Assembly (NCBI RefSeq): GCF_026239675.1
Contig: NZ_JAPIVQ010000010.1
Coordinates: 144,846-208,845 of the forward strand
DNA from: Pedobacter sp. PLR
GTDB taxonomy: Bacteria > Bacteroidota > Bacteroidia > Sphingobacteriales > Sphingobacteriaceae
Reading direction: 5' to 3'
Length of the DNA: 64,000 nt
The notes under the pieces are model-generated. The model made no database searches. It saw nothing but the letters and a program-made list of their open reading frames with translations, and was not told the origin of the DNA. Position numbers and translations under genes: made by a program. Shown here piece by piece: positions 45,807 to 55,348 of the stretch; within the stretch, counting starts at the first letter, position 1; every line of letters begins with the position of its first letter.

Positions 45807-45944
45807 TTATTTTTTTCCGCGAAGATAACCTTTTGATTTTTTAAAACCCGCTGATTGTATCAAGTTTGTTCCTTTTTGACAGGTTGGAAGCATTTATCCT
45901 TACCTTTCCTTCTGGATACCTCCATCAATAACTACAATAACTTC

Positions 45945-47534
45945 ATGAAAACCAAACCAACAAACCCTTCCCTAACGGGATTGAAAAGGGCCACAAAAGT
46001 ATTCTTTATGGCTCTGCTGATCACAGGAAATGTCAGCTATGCACAAACTAAAAAGGAAACTATTGACAGGATCGTCAAAGAGGCAACGGAAAACTCTCAA
46101 CTGGAAAAGCTTGCCCATGAGCTGTTAGACATGGTAGGCCCCAGATTAGTAGGTTCCCCTCAAATGAAACAAGCGAACGACTGGGCGGTAGCCAAATATA
46201 CAAGCTGGGGCATTCCTGCAAAAAACGAGCAATGGGGAGAATGGCGTGGCTGGGAACGTGGGATTTCTCACATTGACATGGTGTACCCACGTGTAAAATC
46301 ACTGGAAGGCATGCAATTGGCATGGAGTCCGGGCACAAAAGGAAAAGCGGTGGTTGGAGAAATGATCATCTACCCTGACCTACCAGATTCTGTTTCTTTT
46401 AAAAGCTGGCTACCTAATGTCAAAGGGAAATTCGTGATGTTTTCCATGAATCAGCCTACCGGCAGACCGGATTATAACTGGCAGGAATTTGCGACCCCGG
46501 AATCATTTGAGAAGATGAAAACGGCCAGAACTGCGCAAACCAATGCCTGGCGTTCCAGAATCAGTAAAACCGGACTAAACCTGAAAGCATTGGCTTTGGC
46601 TTTTGAAAGTGCCGGCGCCTTAGGTGTAGTCACCAGCAACTGGTCTTCCGGCTTTGGGGTCAATAAAATATTCGGTGCCAATACCACCAAAATCCCTTCC
46701 ATAGATATCTCTTTAGAAGATTACGGCTTGTTATACCGTCTTACGGAATCTGGAAACAAGCCTAAAATCAGCGTAAATGTTGGCTCTAAAGAGCTGGGAA
46801 TGGTACCTACCTTTAATACCATCGCTGAAATCAAGGGGACTGAAAAACCCAATGAGTATGTGATTCTGTCTGCGCATTTTGACTCCTGGGATGGCGGTAC
46901 AGGTGCTACAGATAACGGCACCGGAACCATTACCATGATGGAAGCGATCCGTATCCTGAAGAAAATATACCCTAATCCTAAAAGAACTATTCTTGTGGGC
47001 CATTGGGGCAGCGAAGAGCAAGGCTTAAACGGATCAAGGGCTTTTGTGGAAGATCATCCGGAAATCGTTAAAAATATTCAGGTGGTTTTTAACCAGGACA
47101 ATGGAACAGGTCGCGTGGTAAATCTTGCCGGACAAGGTTTCTTAAACTCTTACGCCTATTTAGGTAAATGGTTATCGGCTGTGCCGGAAGATATCAGAAA
47201 GCAGATTGCAACGACCTTCCCGGGCACACCTGGTGGCGGTGGTTCAGATTTCGCGTCCTTTGTTGCGGCTGGCGCCCCTGCATTTTCATTAAGCTCTAAT
47301 AGCTGGTCGTATGGCACTTATACCTGGCATACCAACAGAGACACCTATGATAAGGTGGTTTTTGATGATGTGAGAAGCAATGCGATATTGACTGCTATCC
47401 TGGCCTATATGGCGAGTGAAGATCCGGAAACAACTTCCAGAGAGAAAAGCATTTTACCAATCAATCCGAGAACCGGAGAACCTGGTATATGGCCTCCACA
47501 GGTTAAACCTACCCGTAAAGGCGGCGTTAATTAA
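45945..47534 (+). CDS. M28 family zinc aminopeptidase/carboxypeptidase Q-like, exported
   Basis: 529 residues from the ATG at 45945, which gives a good signal peptide ending in SYAQ near residue 34. An upstream TTG at 45855 would add 30 residues without a signal. The two-zinc site is visible: HFDSWDGGTGATDNG (His and Asp), SEEQGLNGS (Glu pair), FNQDNGTG and TWHTNRDTYD (distal His). A PA-like insert precedes the catalytic domain. Degrades peptides in the periplasm or outside. It stands alone, ending in a strong terminator. Confidence 0.92.
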   Translation: MKTKPTNPSLTGLKRATKVFFMALLITGNVSYAQTKKETIDRIVKEATENSQLEKLAHELLDMVGPRLVGSPQMKQANDWAVAKYTSWGIPAKNEQWGEWRGWERGISHIDMVYPRVKSLEGMQLAWSPGTKGKAVVGEMIIYPDLPDSVSFKSWLPNVKGKFVMFSMNQPTGRPDYNWQEFATPESFEKMKTARTAQTNAWRSRISKTGLNLKALALAFESAGALGVVTSNWSSGFGVNKIFGANTTKIPSIDISLEDYGLLYRLTESGNKPKISVNVGSKELGMVPTFNTIAEIKGTEKPNEYVILSAHFDSWDGGTGATDNGTGTITMMEAIRILKKIYPNPKRTILVGHWGSEEQGLNGSRAFVEDHPEIVKNIQVVFNQDNGTGRVVNLAGQGFLNSYAYLGKWLSAVPEDIRKQIATTFPGTPGGGGSDFASFVAAGAPAFSLSSNSWSYGTYTWHTNRDTYDKVVFDDVRSNAILTAILAYMASEDPETTSREKSILPINPRTGEPGIWPPQVKPTRKGGVN

Positions 47535-47586
47535 ACAGGTGCCAGAGGCGGTACAACTAGAATAACAAAACAACTTTTGAGAACGC

Positions 47587-47625
47587 AAAACGCCCTCCTG
47601 ATTAAAATCGGGAGGGCGTTTTCTA
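47587..47625. terminator. Bidirectional intrinsic terminator between convergent peptidase genes
   Basis: AAAACGCCCTCC (47587-47598) pairs with GGAGGGCGTTTT (47611-47622). It serves the M28 gene on plus and the S9 gene on minus. Confidence 0.88.
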
Positions 47626-47662
47626 TTATCTGGTTGAAATCATCAAACCGGAAGAGTGCTTT

Positions 47663-50098
47663 TTATTTCTTGTTCTTCACGTATTTTTCCAACCACTGAT
47701 CCTGCTCCCAGAACGTATGAAGAATCGATTCCCTGCTTCTGTAACCATGGAATTCTTTAGGTAGTAATACCAATCTCACTGTACCTCCATGACCTTTAAT
47801 CGCGCTATATAAACGCTCACTCTGAATCGGGAAAGTTCCTGAGTTTTCATCATCAATACCATGAGTCATCAGTAAAGGTGTTTTAATTTTATCAGCATAA
47901 TTGAAGGGCGACATTTTGTTATAAACGTCCATTGCCTGCCAATAGGTACGGGCCTCGGCCTGAAAACCAAAAGGTGTTAACGTACGGTTATAAGCACCAC
48001 TTCTGGCGATTCCCGCAGCAAAAAGATTGGTATGAGCCAATAAGTTGGCGGTCATGAATGCACCATAAGAGTGTCCTCCTACTGCGATTCTCCCTCTATC
48101 GGCCACGCCCATATCCACTACATAATTGATCAACGCGGTGGCATTGTCTTCAATCTGTTTCAGGAAAGTATCATTAGGTTCATCTTTTCCTTCTCCAACA
48201 ATTGGCATATCTGCCTGATCCAATACCGCATAGCCTCTGGTTACCCAAAACACCGGCGAGCGGAAAGCCAGCCTTGTGAAGCGATACGGAGAACCTTTCA
48301 CCTGTCCGGCTGCTGCCAGACTTTTAAATTCACGTGGATAAGCCCAGATCAGGACCGGTAATCCACCGTTTTCTTTTTTATAATCTTTCGGCAGATATAG
48401 TGTTGCAGAAAGCTTAATCCCGTCCTTACGAGGGTAAGAAAGCAAAGTCTTTTGTACACCTTTTAAGCTCGGATAAGGATCAGAGAAATTCGTTAATGCC
48501 TGTTCCGACTTATTTTTCAGGTTCAGTGCAAAAACATTCGGAGTTTCTTCCGTTGATTCTCTGGAAATATAAACCTTTCCGGTATTGTTAAAAAACACAG
48601 GCTCCTCATAATAAGGCGCTTTAGACTTGAACAGCGTATCCTGTTTATTGGTCATCAGGTTCCATTTCATCAGGAAAGGGCGATCTCCTTGTGGGGAAGC
48701 ACCTGCGCCTTTGGTGAAAACTACACCAGCTTTATCAAACAACAATACCCTGGCGGAGAATGGACCTTTGCCATATAGAAAATCTCCGGGATCTTTGTAA
48801 GTATCTTCTGAAGAACCTTCAGTAATCACTTTCAGGATCTTTCCGCTTTTCGGATTGATCAAAGTCATTTTCGCCGTCCGGCTTTTTCTCCATTGTTCTT
48901 TGAGGACCGCATAATTCTGGTTGCCCCATTCTACCCCTCCAAATCTCGAAGCCATACTAACCAGCTTTACCGGAGTAGCTGAGAAAGGAGCTTTAAGCAT
49001 AAATAAAGCATCACGAACTTCGGCTTTCACATTTGGATCGCCCTTATCCTGCGCCTCGGCCCATACGATCGTTGCCGCCGCATCATTTCTCCACTCGTAA
49101 GCACGCGGGCCCATCGCTACGGCGTCAAAACCAGTCGGCAATTTCTCCGCTAAGGGGGCATGGTACAATTCTTTCACTGGTTTTCCTGCTGTATCCAGAA
49201 TCGTAGTCTGGAAAGGGAAATAGTAAATAGGCACCAGATAAGAATAAGGTTTCTCGATGGTCTGCACCATCAGGAAGTTCCCATCCGGTGAATATGCTGC
49301 TTTGCGATAAATTGCCGGACCTGAAATCTTTTTCACCTGACCTTTTAAATCTACCTCCTGCAATTCGGAACTCAGGTAATAGCCCATCAGGCTCTGGTCA
49401 TAAGTATTTTGAAGTAAGTTCTGATACGTCCTTGAAGGCGTCACTACGCCCATGTTTTCCTGAACCACCGGTCCCGAAGGCACTATGTTTTCCTGCGGTT
49501 TCGCAGCACGCGCTGGCAGTATAAACTGCGCAAGGATACGTTTCCCATCGGGATGCCATTGTAAAGTTGTGCCATAAGCATCGTTCAACAACCCATTGGT
49601 TAGCCTGTTGGCTTTAAGGTTTTTGACATCTACCAACCACAGCTCCACTCCGGTTAGGGTATTGTTACTAAAGGCGAAGAAATTCCCGTCTGCATTCCAG
49701 CTGATATTGGTCATTCTCATTTTCTCCGGTAATCCGGCTACCTTATTTTCTTTTCCGGTTTTCAGGTCTTTAATCGTTAAATCATTATAGATACCTGACA
49801 CTTCCCCTTCGGTGGAGTTATTGGCGGGATTAACCCTGATGCCTGCCAGTCCGATCACGGGTTGAGCAACCTGCTCGATGGAAGCATATCCGGGTGAAGA
49901 AAGCAGCAACATCAGGCTACCGTCTTTGTTAAAACGTACTGTCGGACTACCAGGCGCATCTACCAGGTCAACAATACTTTTCGGGGGTAATTGGTAGGTC
50001 AGGTTTTCCTGCGCATACCCTTGGGTGCTTAAACCTGCCACCAGTAATAAACTGAGCAAGGTTTTAGTCATGGGTTTATAGTTTTCGGTCTGTTTCAT
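47663..50098 (-). CDS. S9 prolyl-oligopeptidase family serine peptidase, glutamyl endopeptidase-like
   Basis: 811 residues from the ATG at 50098; the ATG at 50071 is equally possible and the longest frame (50161) adds an implausible N-terminus. Signal peptide ends at GYAQ. An N-terminal beta-propeller is followed by an alpha/beta-hydrolase domain with GGHSYGAFM (serine), THGIDDEN (aspartate) and EFHGYRSR (histidine). The YPREFKS and LDQADMPIVGEG stretches resemble the glutamyl-endopeptidase branch of S9. Exported peptidase; substrate specificity is a guess. Confidence 0.9.
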   Translation of the reverse strand: MKQTENYKPMTKTLLSLLLVAGLSTQGYAQENLTYQLPPKSIVDLVDAPGSPTVRFNKDGSLMLLLSSPGYASIEQVAQPVIGLAGIRVNPANNSTEGEVSGIYNDLTIKDLKTGKENKVAGLPEKMRMTNISWNADGNFFAFSNNTLTGVELWLVDVKNLKANRLTNGLLNDAYGTTLQWHPDGKRILAQFILPARAAKPQENIVPSGPVVQENMGVVTPSRTYQNLLQNTYDQSLMGYYLSSELQEVDLKGQVKKISGPAIYRKAAYSPDGNFLMVQTIEKPYSYLVPIYYFPFQTTILDTAGKPVKELYHAPLAEKLPTGFDAVAMGPRAYEWRNDAAATIVWAEAQDKGDPNVKAEVRDALFMLKAPFSATPVKLVSMASRFGGVEWGNQNYAVLKEQWRKSRTAKMTLINPKSGKILKVITEGSSEDTYKDPGDFLYGKGPFSARVLLFDKAGVVFTKGAGASPQGDRPFLMKWNLMTNKQDTLFKSKAPYYEEPVFFNNTGKVYISRESTEETPNVFALNLKNKSEQALTNFSDPYPSLKGVQKTLLSYPRKDGIKLSATLYLPKDYKKENGGLPVLIWAYPREFKSLAAAGQVKGSPYRFTRLAFRSPVFWVTRGYAVLDQADMPIVGEGKDEPNDTFLKQIEDNATALINYVVDMGVADRGRIAVGGHSYGAFMTANLLAHTNLFAAGIARSGAYNRTLTPFGFQAEARTYWQAMDVYNKMSPFNYADKIKTPLLMTHGIDDENSGTFPIQSERLYSAIKGHGGTVRLVLLPKEFHGYRSRESILHTFWEQDQWLEKYVKNKK

Positions 50099-50283
50099 TC
50101 GGTTAATTTTGTAACCATGACATTTATAGTCAATGGTATGGGTAACACACAAAAATGGCATTCTTATGGAATGGTTGGTATATTATCGCGTAAAAGTTAC
50201 CTGTTTAAGGAATACCCGTCAATTGCAAGCACAAATTATTCTATATTTAATCTTTGAAATATTCAATTGACCCCAGACCTTTT

Positions 50284-51189
50284 ATGCCAACTGTTGAAAC
50301 CATTGATCAGTTTTACAAAAGAACCAACCAGATCATTCCTGCAGAATTATTGAACTTTTCCGGAAATCCAGGCCATTTTAATGTTAAAGAGCGCAGTTAT
50401 TGCAGCAAAGTGAGTCCATACAACAGAAGGGATCATTATAAAATATTCCTGAACATCGGGCAAGGCAGACTTCATATGGCAAATGAGGTGATTGAAATTG
50501 ACAGGCCGGCATTGATTTTATCGAACCCGATGCTCCCTTACTCCTGGGAATCAACCTCAGAAGAACAGAAAGGTTATTATTGTCTGTTCAATGATGCTTT
50601 TATTTCCCCCGATTTGAAAAAAGGACTGGAAAGAATATGCCCCCTGTTTAACCCGGCCATTTCTCCCTGTTGCTTTTTAACGGAAGATGCGCATCAACGC
50701 GTTAACGGGTATTTCCTGCAACTGATCGATGAATTAAAGAGTGATTATGAGTATAAGTTTGATGTCATCCGGAGTATTTTAAAACTGATCATTCATGAGG
50801 GGATTAAGATACAATCGGCCAGCCTGGCTCCTGCGCTTACAGACAGTTCAGACCGCATTACGCCCAGATTCCTCGACTTACTGGAGCGACAATTCCCGGT
50901 AGATTCTCCGGCAAATCCTTTAAAGGTGAGGAGTGCCTCGGATTTTGCCGACCAGCTCAATATCCATGTAAACCACCTGAATTACGTAATTAAGTCACAT
51001 ACAGGGAAAACCACAACGCAGATGATCAGCAACAGAATTATAGCGGAGGCAAAAACACTATTGAAGCAAACGGACTGGGATGTAGCAGAAATCGGATATT
51101 GTCTTGGGTTCGACTATCCGGCGCATTTCAACAACTACTTTAAAAAGAATACCGGACTTACACCTGCTGCATTTAAGCACCAGAGCTAA
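50284..51189 (+). CDS. AraC family transcriptional regulator
   Basis: 301 residues from the ATG at 50284 (a TTG at 50254 would add 10 residues). The N-terminal cupin-like sensor (PGHFNVKERSYCS) is followed by a C-terminal double helix-turn-helix with ASDFADQLNIHVNHLNYVIKSHTGKTTTQMI and DVAEIGYCLGFDYPAHFNNYFKKNTGLTPAAFK. The second recognition region is fully canonical. It is divergent from the S9 peptidase gene; whether it regulates that gene is not known. Confidence 0.92.
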   Translation: MPTVETIDQFYKRTNQIIPAELLNFSGNPGHFNVKERSYCSKVSPYNRRDHYKIFLNIGQGRLHMANEVIEIDRPALILSNPMLPYSWESTSEEQKGYYCLFNDAFISPDLKKGLERICPLFNPAISPCCFLTEDAHQRVNGYFLQLIDELKSDYEYKFDVIRSILKLIIHEGIKIQSASLAPALTDSSDRITPRFLDLLERQFPVDSPANPLKVRSASDFADQLNIHVNHLNYVIKSHTGKTTTQMISNRIIAEAKTLLKQTDWDVAEIGYCLGFDYPAHFNNYFKKNTGLTPAAFKHQS

Positions 51190-51224
51190 GTCCGCAATTT
51201 TTCTTTGATTTATGAAATGGACGT

Positions 51225-51422
51225 TTATGAAACGTACACTTCTTCTTCTTTTCCGAATGTCCAGACCTGTCGCTGTCCTCTCCTGGCAATCACCAGGGAA
51301 TAACAATCTTCACATTCTGAGATTTCCAGAACCTCGCCTAAATTGATAAGCGTGTCCCCGATAGATAAATTTGCAATTTCTAAGTTCTTAAACATTATAG
51401 GCTGTTCCAATATGTGATCCAT
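51225..51422 (-). CDS. Small hypothetical protein
   Basis: 65 residues (56 if the ATG at 51395 is used). The sequence (LSIGDTLINLGEVLEI, then SLVIARRGQRQVWTFG) reads like a small beta-barrel of five strands and keeps normal codon use, so it is probably real. No family recognised. It converges on the AraC gene. Confidence 0.55.
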   Translation of the reverse strand: MDHILEQPIMFKNLEIANLSIGDTLINLGEVLEISECEDCYSLVIARRGQRQVWTFGKEEEVYVS

Positions 51423-51788
51423 GAGAGCGAAAAATAAGAATAGATTTATTTAAAATTTAATTTATACCCAAAAATATAATTATTTATCAAATAACACTAA
51501 TAATTTAGTTAAATCCGAACATTTCCCTTGTAAACCACATTTAGGCTGACATTTTATCCCTGCAAGATCAGTTTTTAATTGTTTCAAAAAGCCTTGAACC
51601 CTATTTCCAGCGTTTTCAGGCTTGATACAGCGATTTCCAGCCTGAAAATTCTAACGGGCAAATCCCTGCTGCTATTGCATAAAAGGTTATAGCAGCAATT
51701 CTCAAAATTCACAGGCATTTTTAATTTCGTTTTAATCCCGCTTTAATCTCTTGCCATTAGCTTTGCTAAAACCTTTAAATTATTGAAC
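51423..51788. other. Intergenic region with two hairpins and the tatA promoter box
   Basis: No gene is seen in these 366 bp. TTTTCAGGCT/AGCCTGAAAA (51613-51622 with 51639-51648) and TGCTGCTAT/ATAGCAGCA (51667-51675 with 51689-51697) are perfect stems. TAGCTTTG at 51758-51765 is a TAnnTTTG box 24 bp before the tatA start codon, so the hairpins lie upstream of the presumed transcript start. The left third is very AT-rich. Confidence 0.5.
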
Positions 51789-52064
51789 ATGGTGTTATTG
51801 GAATTCTTAAATATGGGCGGTGGAGAAATCATGCTCATCCTGGTTGTCGTCCTTTTATTATTTGGTGGCAAGAAGCTTCCGGAACTGGCAAAGGGCCTCG
51901 GCAGAGGAATCCGTGAGTTCAAGGATGCTTCGGAGGGTGTTAAACGCGAGATTCATAAAAATATAAACCTCGCTGGTTTAGACGATGAAATCATGGGGAA
52001 AGATCAACAGGCTAAAGAGCCGGAACAAGCAGTTAAAGAACCACAAGAAGAAGTTAAAGTTTAA
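51789..52064 (+). CDS. tatA: TatA/E family twin-arginine translocase subunit (first copy)
   Basis: 91 residues from the ATG at 51789 (TTG at 51783 is the longer alternative). One membrane helix (EIMLILVVVLLLFGGKKLPE), the FGGKKLPELAKGLG hinge and the amphipathic helix GRGIREFKDAS define TatA. The tail is long and charged (KEPEQAVKEPQEEVKV). TatA forms the pore for folded twin-arginine substrates, which here would include the TldD proteins. tatC and tatB are not in this window. Confidence 0.93.
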   Translation: MVLLEFLNMGGGEIMLILVVVLLLFGGKKLPELAKGLGRGIREFKDASEGVKREIHKNINLAGLDDEIMGKDQQAKEPEQAVKEPQEEVKV

Positions 52065-52090
52065 TACACAAATCATAAAATAAATAAACG

Positions 52091-52273
52091 ATGTTAAATA
52101 CTCCTTTACTTGCCGCTTTGGGCGCGCAGGAAATCCTGGTTATCCTTGTTGTGGTCCTCCTCCTGTTTGGTGGTAAAAAAATCCCTGAGCTGTTAGGCGG
52201 ATTAGGGAAGGGAATCCGTGAATTTAAAGATGGAAAAGACGGTGTCGATCAATCAGAGCCAGAAAAACGTTAA
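52091..52273 (+). CDS. tatA: TatA/E family twin-arginine translocase subunit (second copy)
   Basis: 60 residues. The helix QEILVILVVVLLLFGGKKIPE and GKGIREFKDGKDG are nearly the same as in the first copy, but the C-terminal tail is short. It follows 26 bp after the first copy. Either TatA and a TatE-like variant, or a recent duplication. Its last 4 bp overlap the convergent oxidoreductase gene. Confidence 0.92.
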   Translation: MLNTPLLAALGAQEILVILVVVLLLFGGKKIPELLGGLGKGIREFKDGKDGVDQSEPEKR

Positions 52274-53253
52274 GGTTTCGCGGTAAATCGGTCCATTAGC
52301 TGCATAGACAATATGGCTTCTTCTGCGGAGCATGGATTGTCTGTCTGACCTAAGAAATAACCAGTTACCTGCTCAATCATTGGCTGTTGTACGTGTGGTA
52401 AGGGGCTAAAGTCATACACTTTAGCAACACCACCTTTTGTTAAGGTAAGCTGATGTCCAAATACCGGAAAGCTAATTTTTCCTGCGGTACCAATAATTTC
52501 GCATGAATCTGTTTTATCCTGTGCTGAAACGGTGAAACACCAGCTTCCGCTAAAGACCACTCCGTCTTTGAACCAGACCTGTCCGGTGACCAAATCATCG
52601 ACCAGACCTGTTCCGGATTGATTGATGGACAATCCGGAGGCGAATATCCACTCCCCGAAAAAGAAAACCATCAGATCCAGCTGATGTGGGGCAAGGTCAT
52701 GGAACAATCCACCACCAGAAATTGCAGGGTCTAACCTCCAGTTCGTTTCTGAATTTGCAATCTGATCAGAATGTTCCGGTTGAAACATTTTGAGTTGCAC
52801 CAACCTTACCGCTCCTATTTCCTGGTCCTCCAGCAATGCTTTGATTTTTAAAAACATAGGCTGGGCACGTCTGTAATGTGCGATACTCAATTTGACCCCT
52901 GTATTTAGCGATGCATCTCTCATCCTGATGGCTGAGGCTGCGTTTAAGGTCATTGGTTTCTCCACATAAACAGGTTTCCCCGCAGCAAAGGCCATTAGCG
53001 CATAAGCTTCATGCTGAGCTGGAGGAGTGGCAATATATATGGCATTTACTTCCGGATCATCAATGAGCTGCTGGGCATCATCATACCATTTTGGTACGCC
53101 ATGGCGCTGTGCATAATCCTTTGCTTTTGCTGCGTCTCTACGCATTACAGCTACCAATGATGAATTTGGCACCTTATTAAAAGCTGGTCCGCTTTTAACT
53201 TCTGTCACGTCGCCGCAACCAATCATTCCCCAGTTAATACTTTTCATTTTCAT
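52270..53253 (-). CDS. Gfo/Idh/MocA family NAD(P)-dependent oxidoreductase
   Basis: 327 residues; the ATG at 53253 or at 53247 may be used. The N-terminal Rossmann motif is WGMIGCGDVTEVKSG; AIYIATPPAQHEAYALMAF and YVEKPMT (catalytic-site EKP lysine) are typical, as is GGGLFHDLAPHQLDL in the C-terminal domain. No signal peptide, so cytosolic. Likely oxidises a sugar or inositol-type substrate. It is 3 bp downstream of the DUF6929 gene and probably cotranscribed. Confidence 0.93.
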   Translation of the reverse strand: MKMKSINWGMIGCGDVTEVKSGPAFNKVPNSSLVAVMRRDAAKAKDYAQRHGVPKWYDDAQQLIDDPEVNAIYIATPPAQHEAYALMAFAAGKPVYVEKPMTLNAASAIRMRDASLNTGVKLSIAHYRRAQPMFLKIKALLEDQEIGAVRLVQLKMFQPEHSDQIANSETNWRLDPAISGGGLFHDLAPHQLDLMVFFFGEWIFASGLSINQSGTGLVDDLVTGQVWFKDGVVFSGSWCFTVSAQDKTDSCEIIGTAGKISFPVFGHQLTLTKGGVAKVYDFSPLPHVQQPMIEQVTGYFLGQTDNPCSAEEAILSMQLMDRFTAKP

Positions 53254-53256
53254 GGT

Positions 53257-54090
53257 TTATCTTTTCAGCTTCAATTGATAAATATCAGCTTGTAATTGGT
53301 CTGAGTCATTGTCTTCGCATAAAAGAAAGCTGAGTTCCCCGGTTGTTTTATGTTGCAAGGTCAGACCTTCAAATTTATGTTTATCGCTGATTTGTTGTGT
53401 AAAATCCAGCGTCATTTTCTCTATATCAATAGCCCCGGTTAAGGTCCCAAAAACAGCTCCATCCTGATAGGTGGAATTGCTGTCCTCCGCAGCTGCTAAA
53501 AAGTACAGTTTGCCATCAACCTCTACCGCGTCCGTAAAACCAAACGGAACCCCTTTGATTTCTGGCAACCGGATTTCCTTAAACCTGAGCTTCGAAGGTT
53601 TAACAAGGCTTGTTCCTTCCACTTTGAACAGGCCGTTTTTGCCTGCTCCACCATTACCGCGGTTAAAGAAATACCAGTCCTTCCCGGTAAAAACAACCCC
53701 TTCTATATTGAAGTTCTCCGAATTGATATGGGCCAGCCTTTGCATTTTCTGGTATAAAACAGAAATATTAGCCGTAGAAATCACCTTTTTAGTTGTTGCA
53801 TCTACCTTAACCAGCTGATTTCTGTTTTCCGTAGAACCTGAGCCGAATATATACAGCACCTTCCCATGGGTAGTCATTGCTTCAAAATCAGGCTTCAGCT
53901 TTTTCACTATGTTTTCCGAAGGAGCAATTGTCAACGGATAAGGTGTCAAATGAGCAGACTTCATTTCATAGGCATACAGGTAAGTACCATTATCGCTAAT
54001 GATGTTCAACTGGTCGTTTTTCAACAACAAACCGGAGGCAGAACCTATCCCTATGATCTGAAACAACAGTTCAAGTGTAAATTTGTACAT
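53257..54090 (-). CDS. DUF6929 family protein
   Basis: 277 residues forming a predicted beta-propeller; DFEAMTTHGKVLYIFGSGS, NFNIEGVVFTGKDWYFFNRGN and FTDAVEVDGKLYFLAAAED are repeated blades. No clear signal peptide. The function of the family is unknown. It precedes the Gfo/Idh/MocA gene. Confidence 0.8.
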   Translation of the reverse strand: MYKFTLELLFQIIGIGSASGLLLKNDQLNIISDNGTYLYAYEMKSAHLTPYPLTIAPSENIVKKLKPDFEAMTTHGKVLYIFGSGSTENRNQLVKVDATTKKVISTANISVLYQKMQRLAHINSENFNIEGVVFTGKDWYFFNRGNGGAGKNGLFKVEGTSLVKPSKLRFKEIRLPEIKGVPFGFTDAVEVDGKLYFLAAAEDSNSTYQDGAVFGTLTGAIDIEKMTLDFTQQISDKHKFEGLTLQHKTTGELSFLLCEDNDSDQLQADIYQLKLKR

Positions 54091-54194
54091 AAATGCAATA
54101 TGCTAATTCTTTGTAGAAAATGGAGCGGAAACGCAGGGCTTCGGGATATTATAACGGCATAACGAGGATGGCATTATAAATATTGGAATATTTA

Positions 54195-54236
54195 TATCGG
54201 TTATCAAATTGCTTTCTTAGCTTTTGATAACCGATA
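54195..54236 (-). terminator. 14-bp perfect stem after the DUF1080 gene
   Basis: TATCGGTTATCAAA (54195-54208) pairs with TTTGATAACCGATA (54223-54236), 49 bp past the stop of the minus-strand gene at 54285. The T-tract is weak (TATAAATATT). Confidence 0.5.
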
Positions 54237-54284
54237 ATATTTTTTGATAAAGCTAATCGAGGATCAGCTTAGGTGTTAACCAGA

Positions 54285-55262
54285 TTACTTTTTAGCAGGT
54301 GTAATCACAATTTTCCTGAATTCGATAGGTCCGTGGTCTCCCTGGAAATAGATCGGTCCCGGTTCCCCTTCATTGCTGTCTAATGCACCGCCGGTAATTC
54401 CTGGAATCTCCTGGTTGCTGATGACTGTTTTACCATTCGCAACTACGGTCACCATTCTGCCGACCAATGTAATATCGTAAGTCTGCCATTTATCAGGTCC
54501 TAAGGCAGCGATTTCACTTGGTGGTAAAAACCCGTAAACTCCGCTATAATACACGCTGGAAGGATGCGCATCTTTCGGACTATCTTCAATCTGTACTTCA
54601 TAACGGCCTCTTAAATACACGCCGCTATTGCTGCCTTTCTGATATTTGAATTCTACATGTAATTTAAAATCTTCAAACTTCTGGTCGGAGATTAGGTTGG
54701 CACCGGACTGCGGACTGCTCAACACACCATCTTTAACCACCCATTGGTTTTTCCCTAAGGCTTTCCAACCGGTTAAATCTTTTCCATTGAATAATTCAAT
54801 AGGTTTTGCCCAGACTACCGGACTTGTTCTTTTCAGATAAGGGGCCTTCACTCCTGTCCAATTGTATTTTTTGCCTTCACTGGTCAGCATTGTGCCATGA
54901 ATTTCTGCACCTTTCAATTCTCCTTCTATCACGAAATCCTGATCGCCGCTTTCCCATTGTGGTGGGATTTTAAAGCTGAATTTACCATTCGCGAACTTTA
55001 CTTCTGATACTGGTCTGGCACTGCCCGAAGATCCTACAAAATAACCAACCAGGGTACGGTTACCGGACAATTTCACTTCCAGCCAGGAAGGTGCAGATTT
55101 CCCGTTTTCATCCACGGTAATGTCCCAGCGACCGATCAGGTCTTTTCCCGGAATATCTTGTACGGCGGAAGAGCTTGTAAGGTACGGAGCGGCAATCAGC
55201 GCATCAGCTGATCCAAAACTGAGCATGCCAGTTACAGCCATTAAAAGAAGTTTCTTGTTCAT
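54285..55262 (-). CDS. DUF1080 family protein (3-keto-disaccharide hydrolase type)
   Basis: 325 residues with a signal peptide (cleavage near AAPY, residue 26). Residues 40-135 form a beta-sandwich lead domain (GRWDITVDENGKSAPSWLEVKL). Residues 150-322 are the concanavalin-like DUF1080 fold: ELFNGKDLTGWKALG, FKLHVEFKYQKGSNSGVYLRGRYEVQIEDS and GPIYFQGDHGPIEFRKIVI. Members of the family act on 3-ketoglycosides or bind glycans. It stands alone with its own probable terminator. Confidence 0.88.
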   Translation of the reverse strand: MNKKLLLMAVTGMLSFGSADALIAAPYLTSSSAVQDIPGKDLIGRWDITVDENGKSAPSWLEVKLSGNRTLVGYFVGSSGSARPVSEVKFANGKFSFKIPPQWESGDQDFVIEGELKGAEIHGTMLTSEGKKYNWTGVKAPYLKRTSPVVWAKPIELFNGKDLTGWKALGKNQWVVKDGVLSSPQSGANLISDQKFEDFKLHVEFKYQKGSNSGVYLRGRYEVQIEDSPKDAHPSSVYYSGVYGFLPPSEIAALGPDKWQTYDITLVGRMVTVVANGKTVISNQEIPGITGGALDSNEGEPGPIYFQGDHGPIEFRKIVITPAKK

Positions 55263-55348
55263 AGTAACGAATTTGGTTTAGATAATCAAAGGTTCTGGCG
55301 GTTAAGATAGGAATTAATTCGTATTTTGTGTTTGCCTAATTAAAGCTT

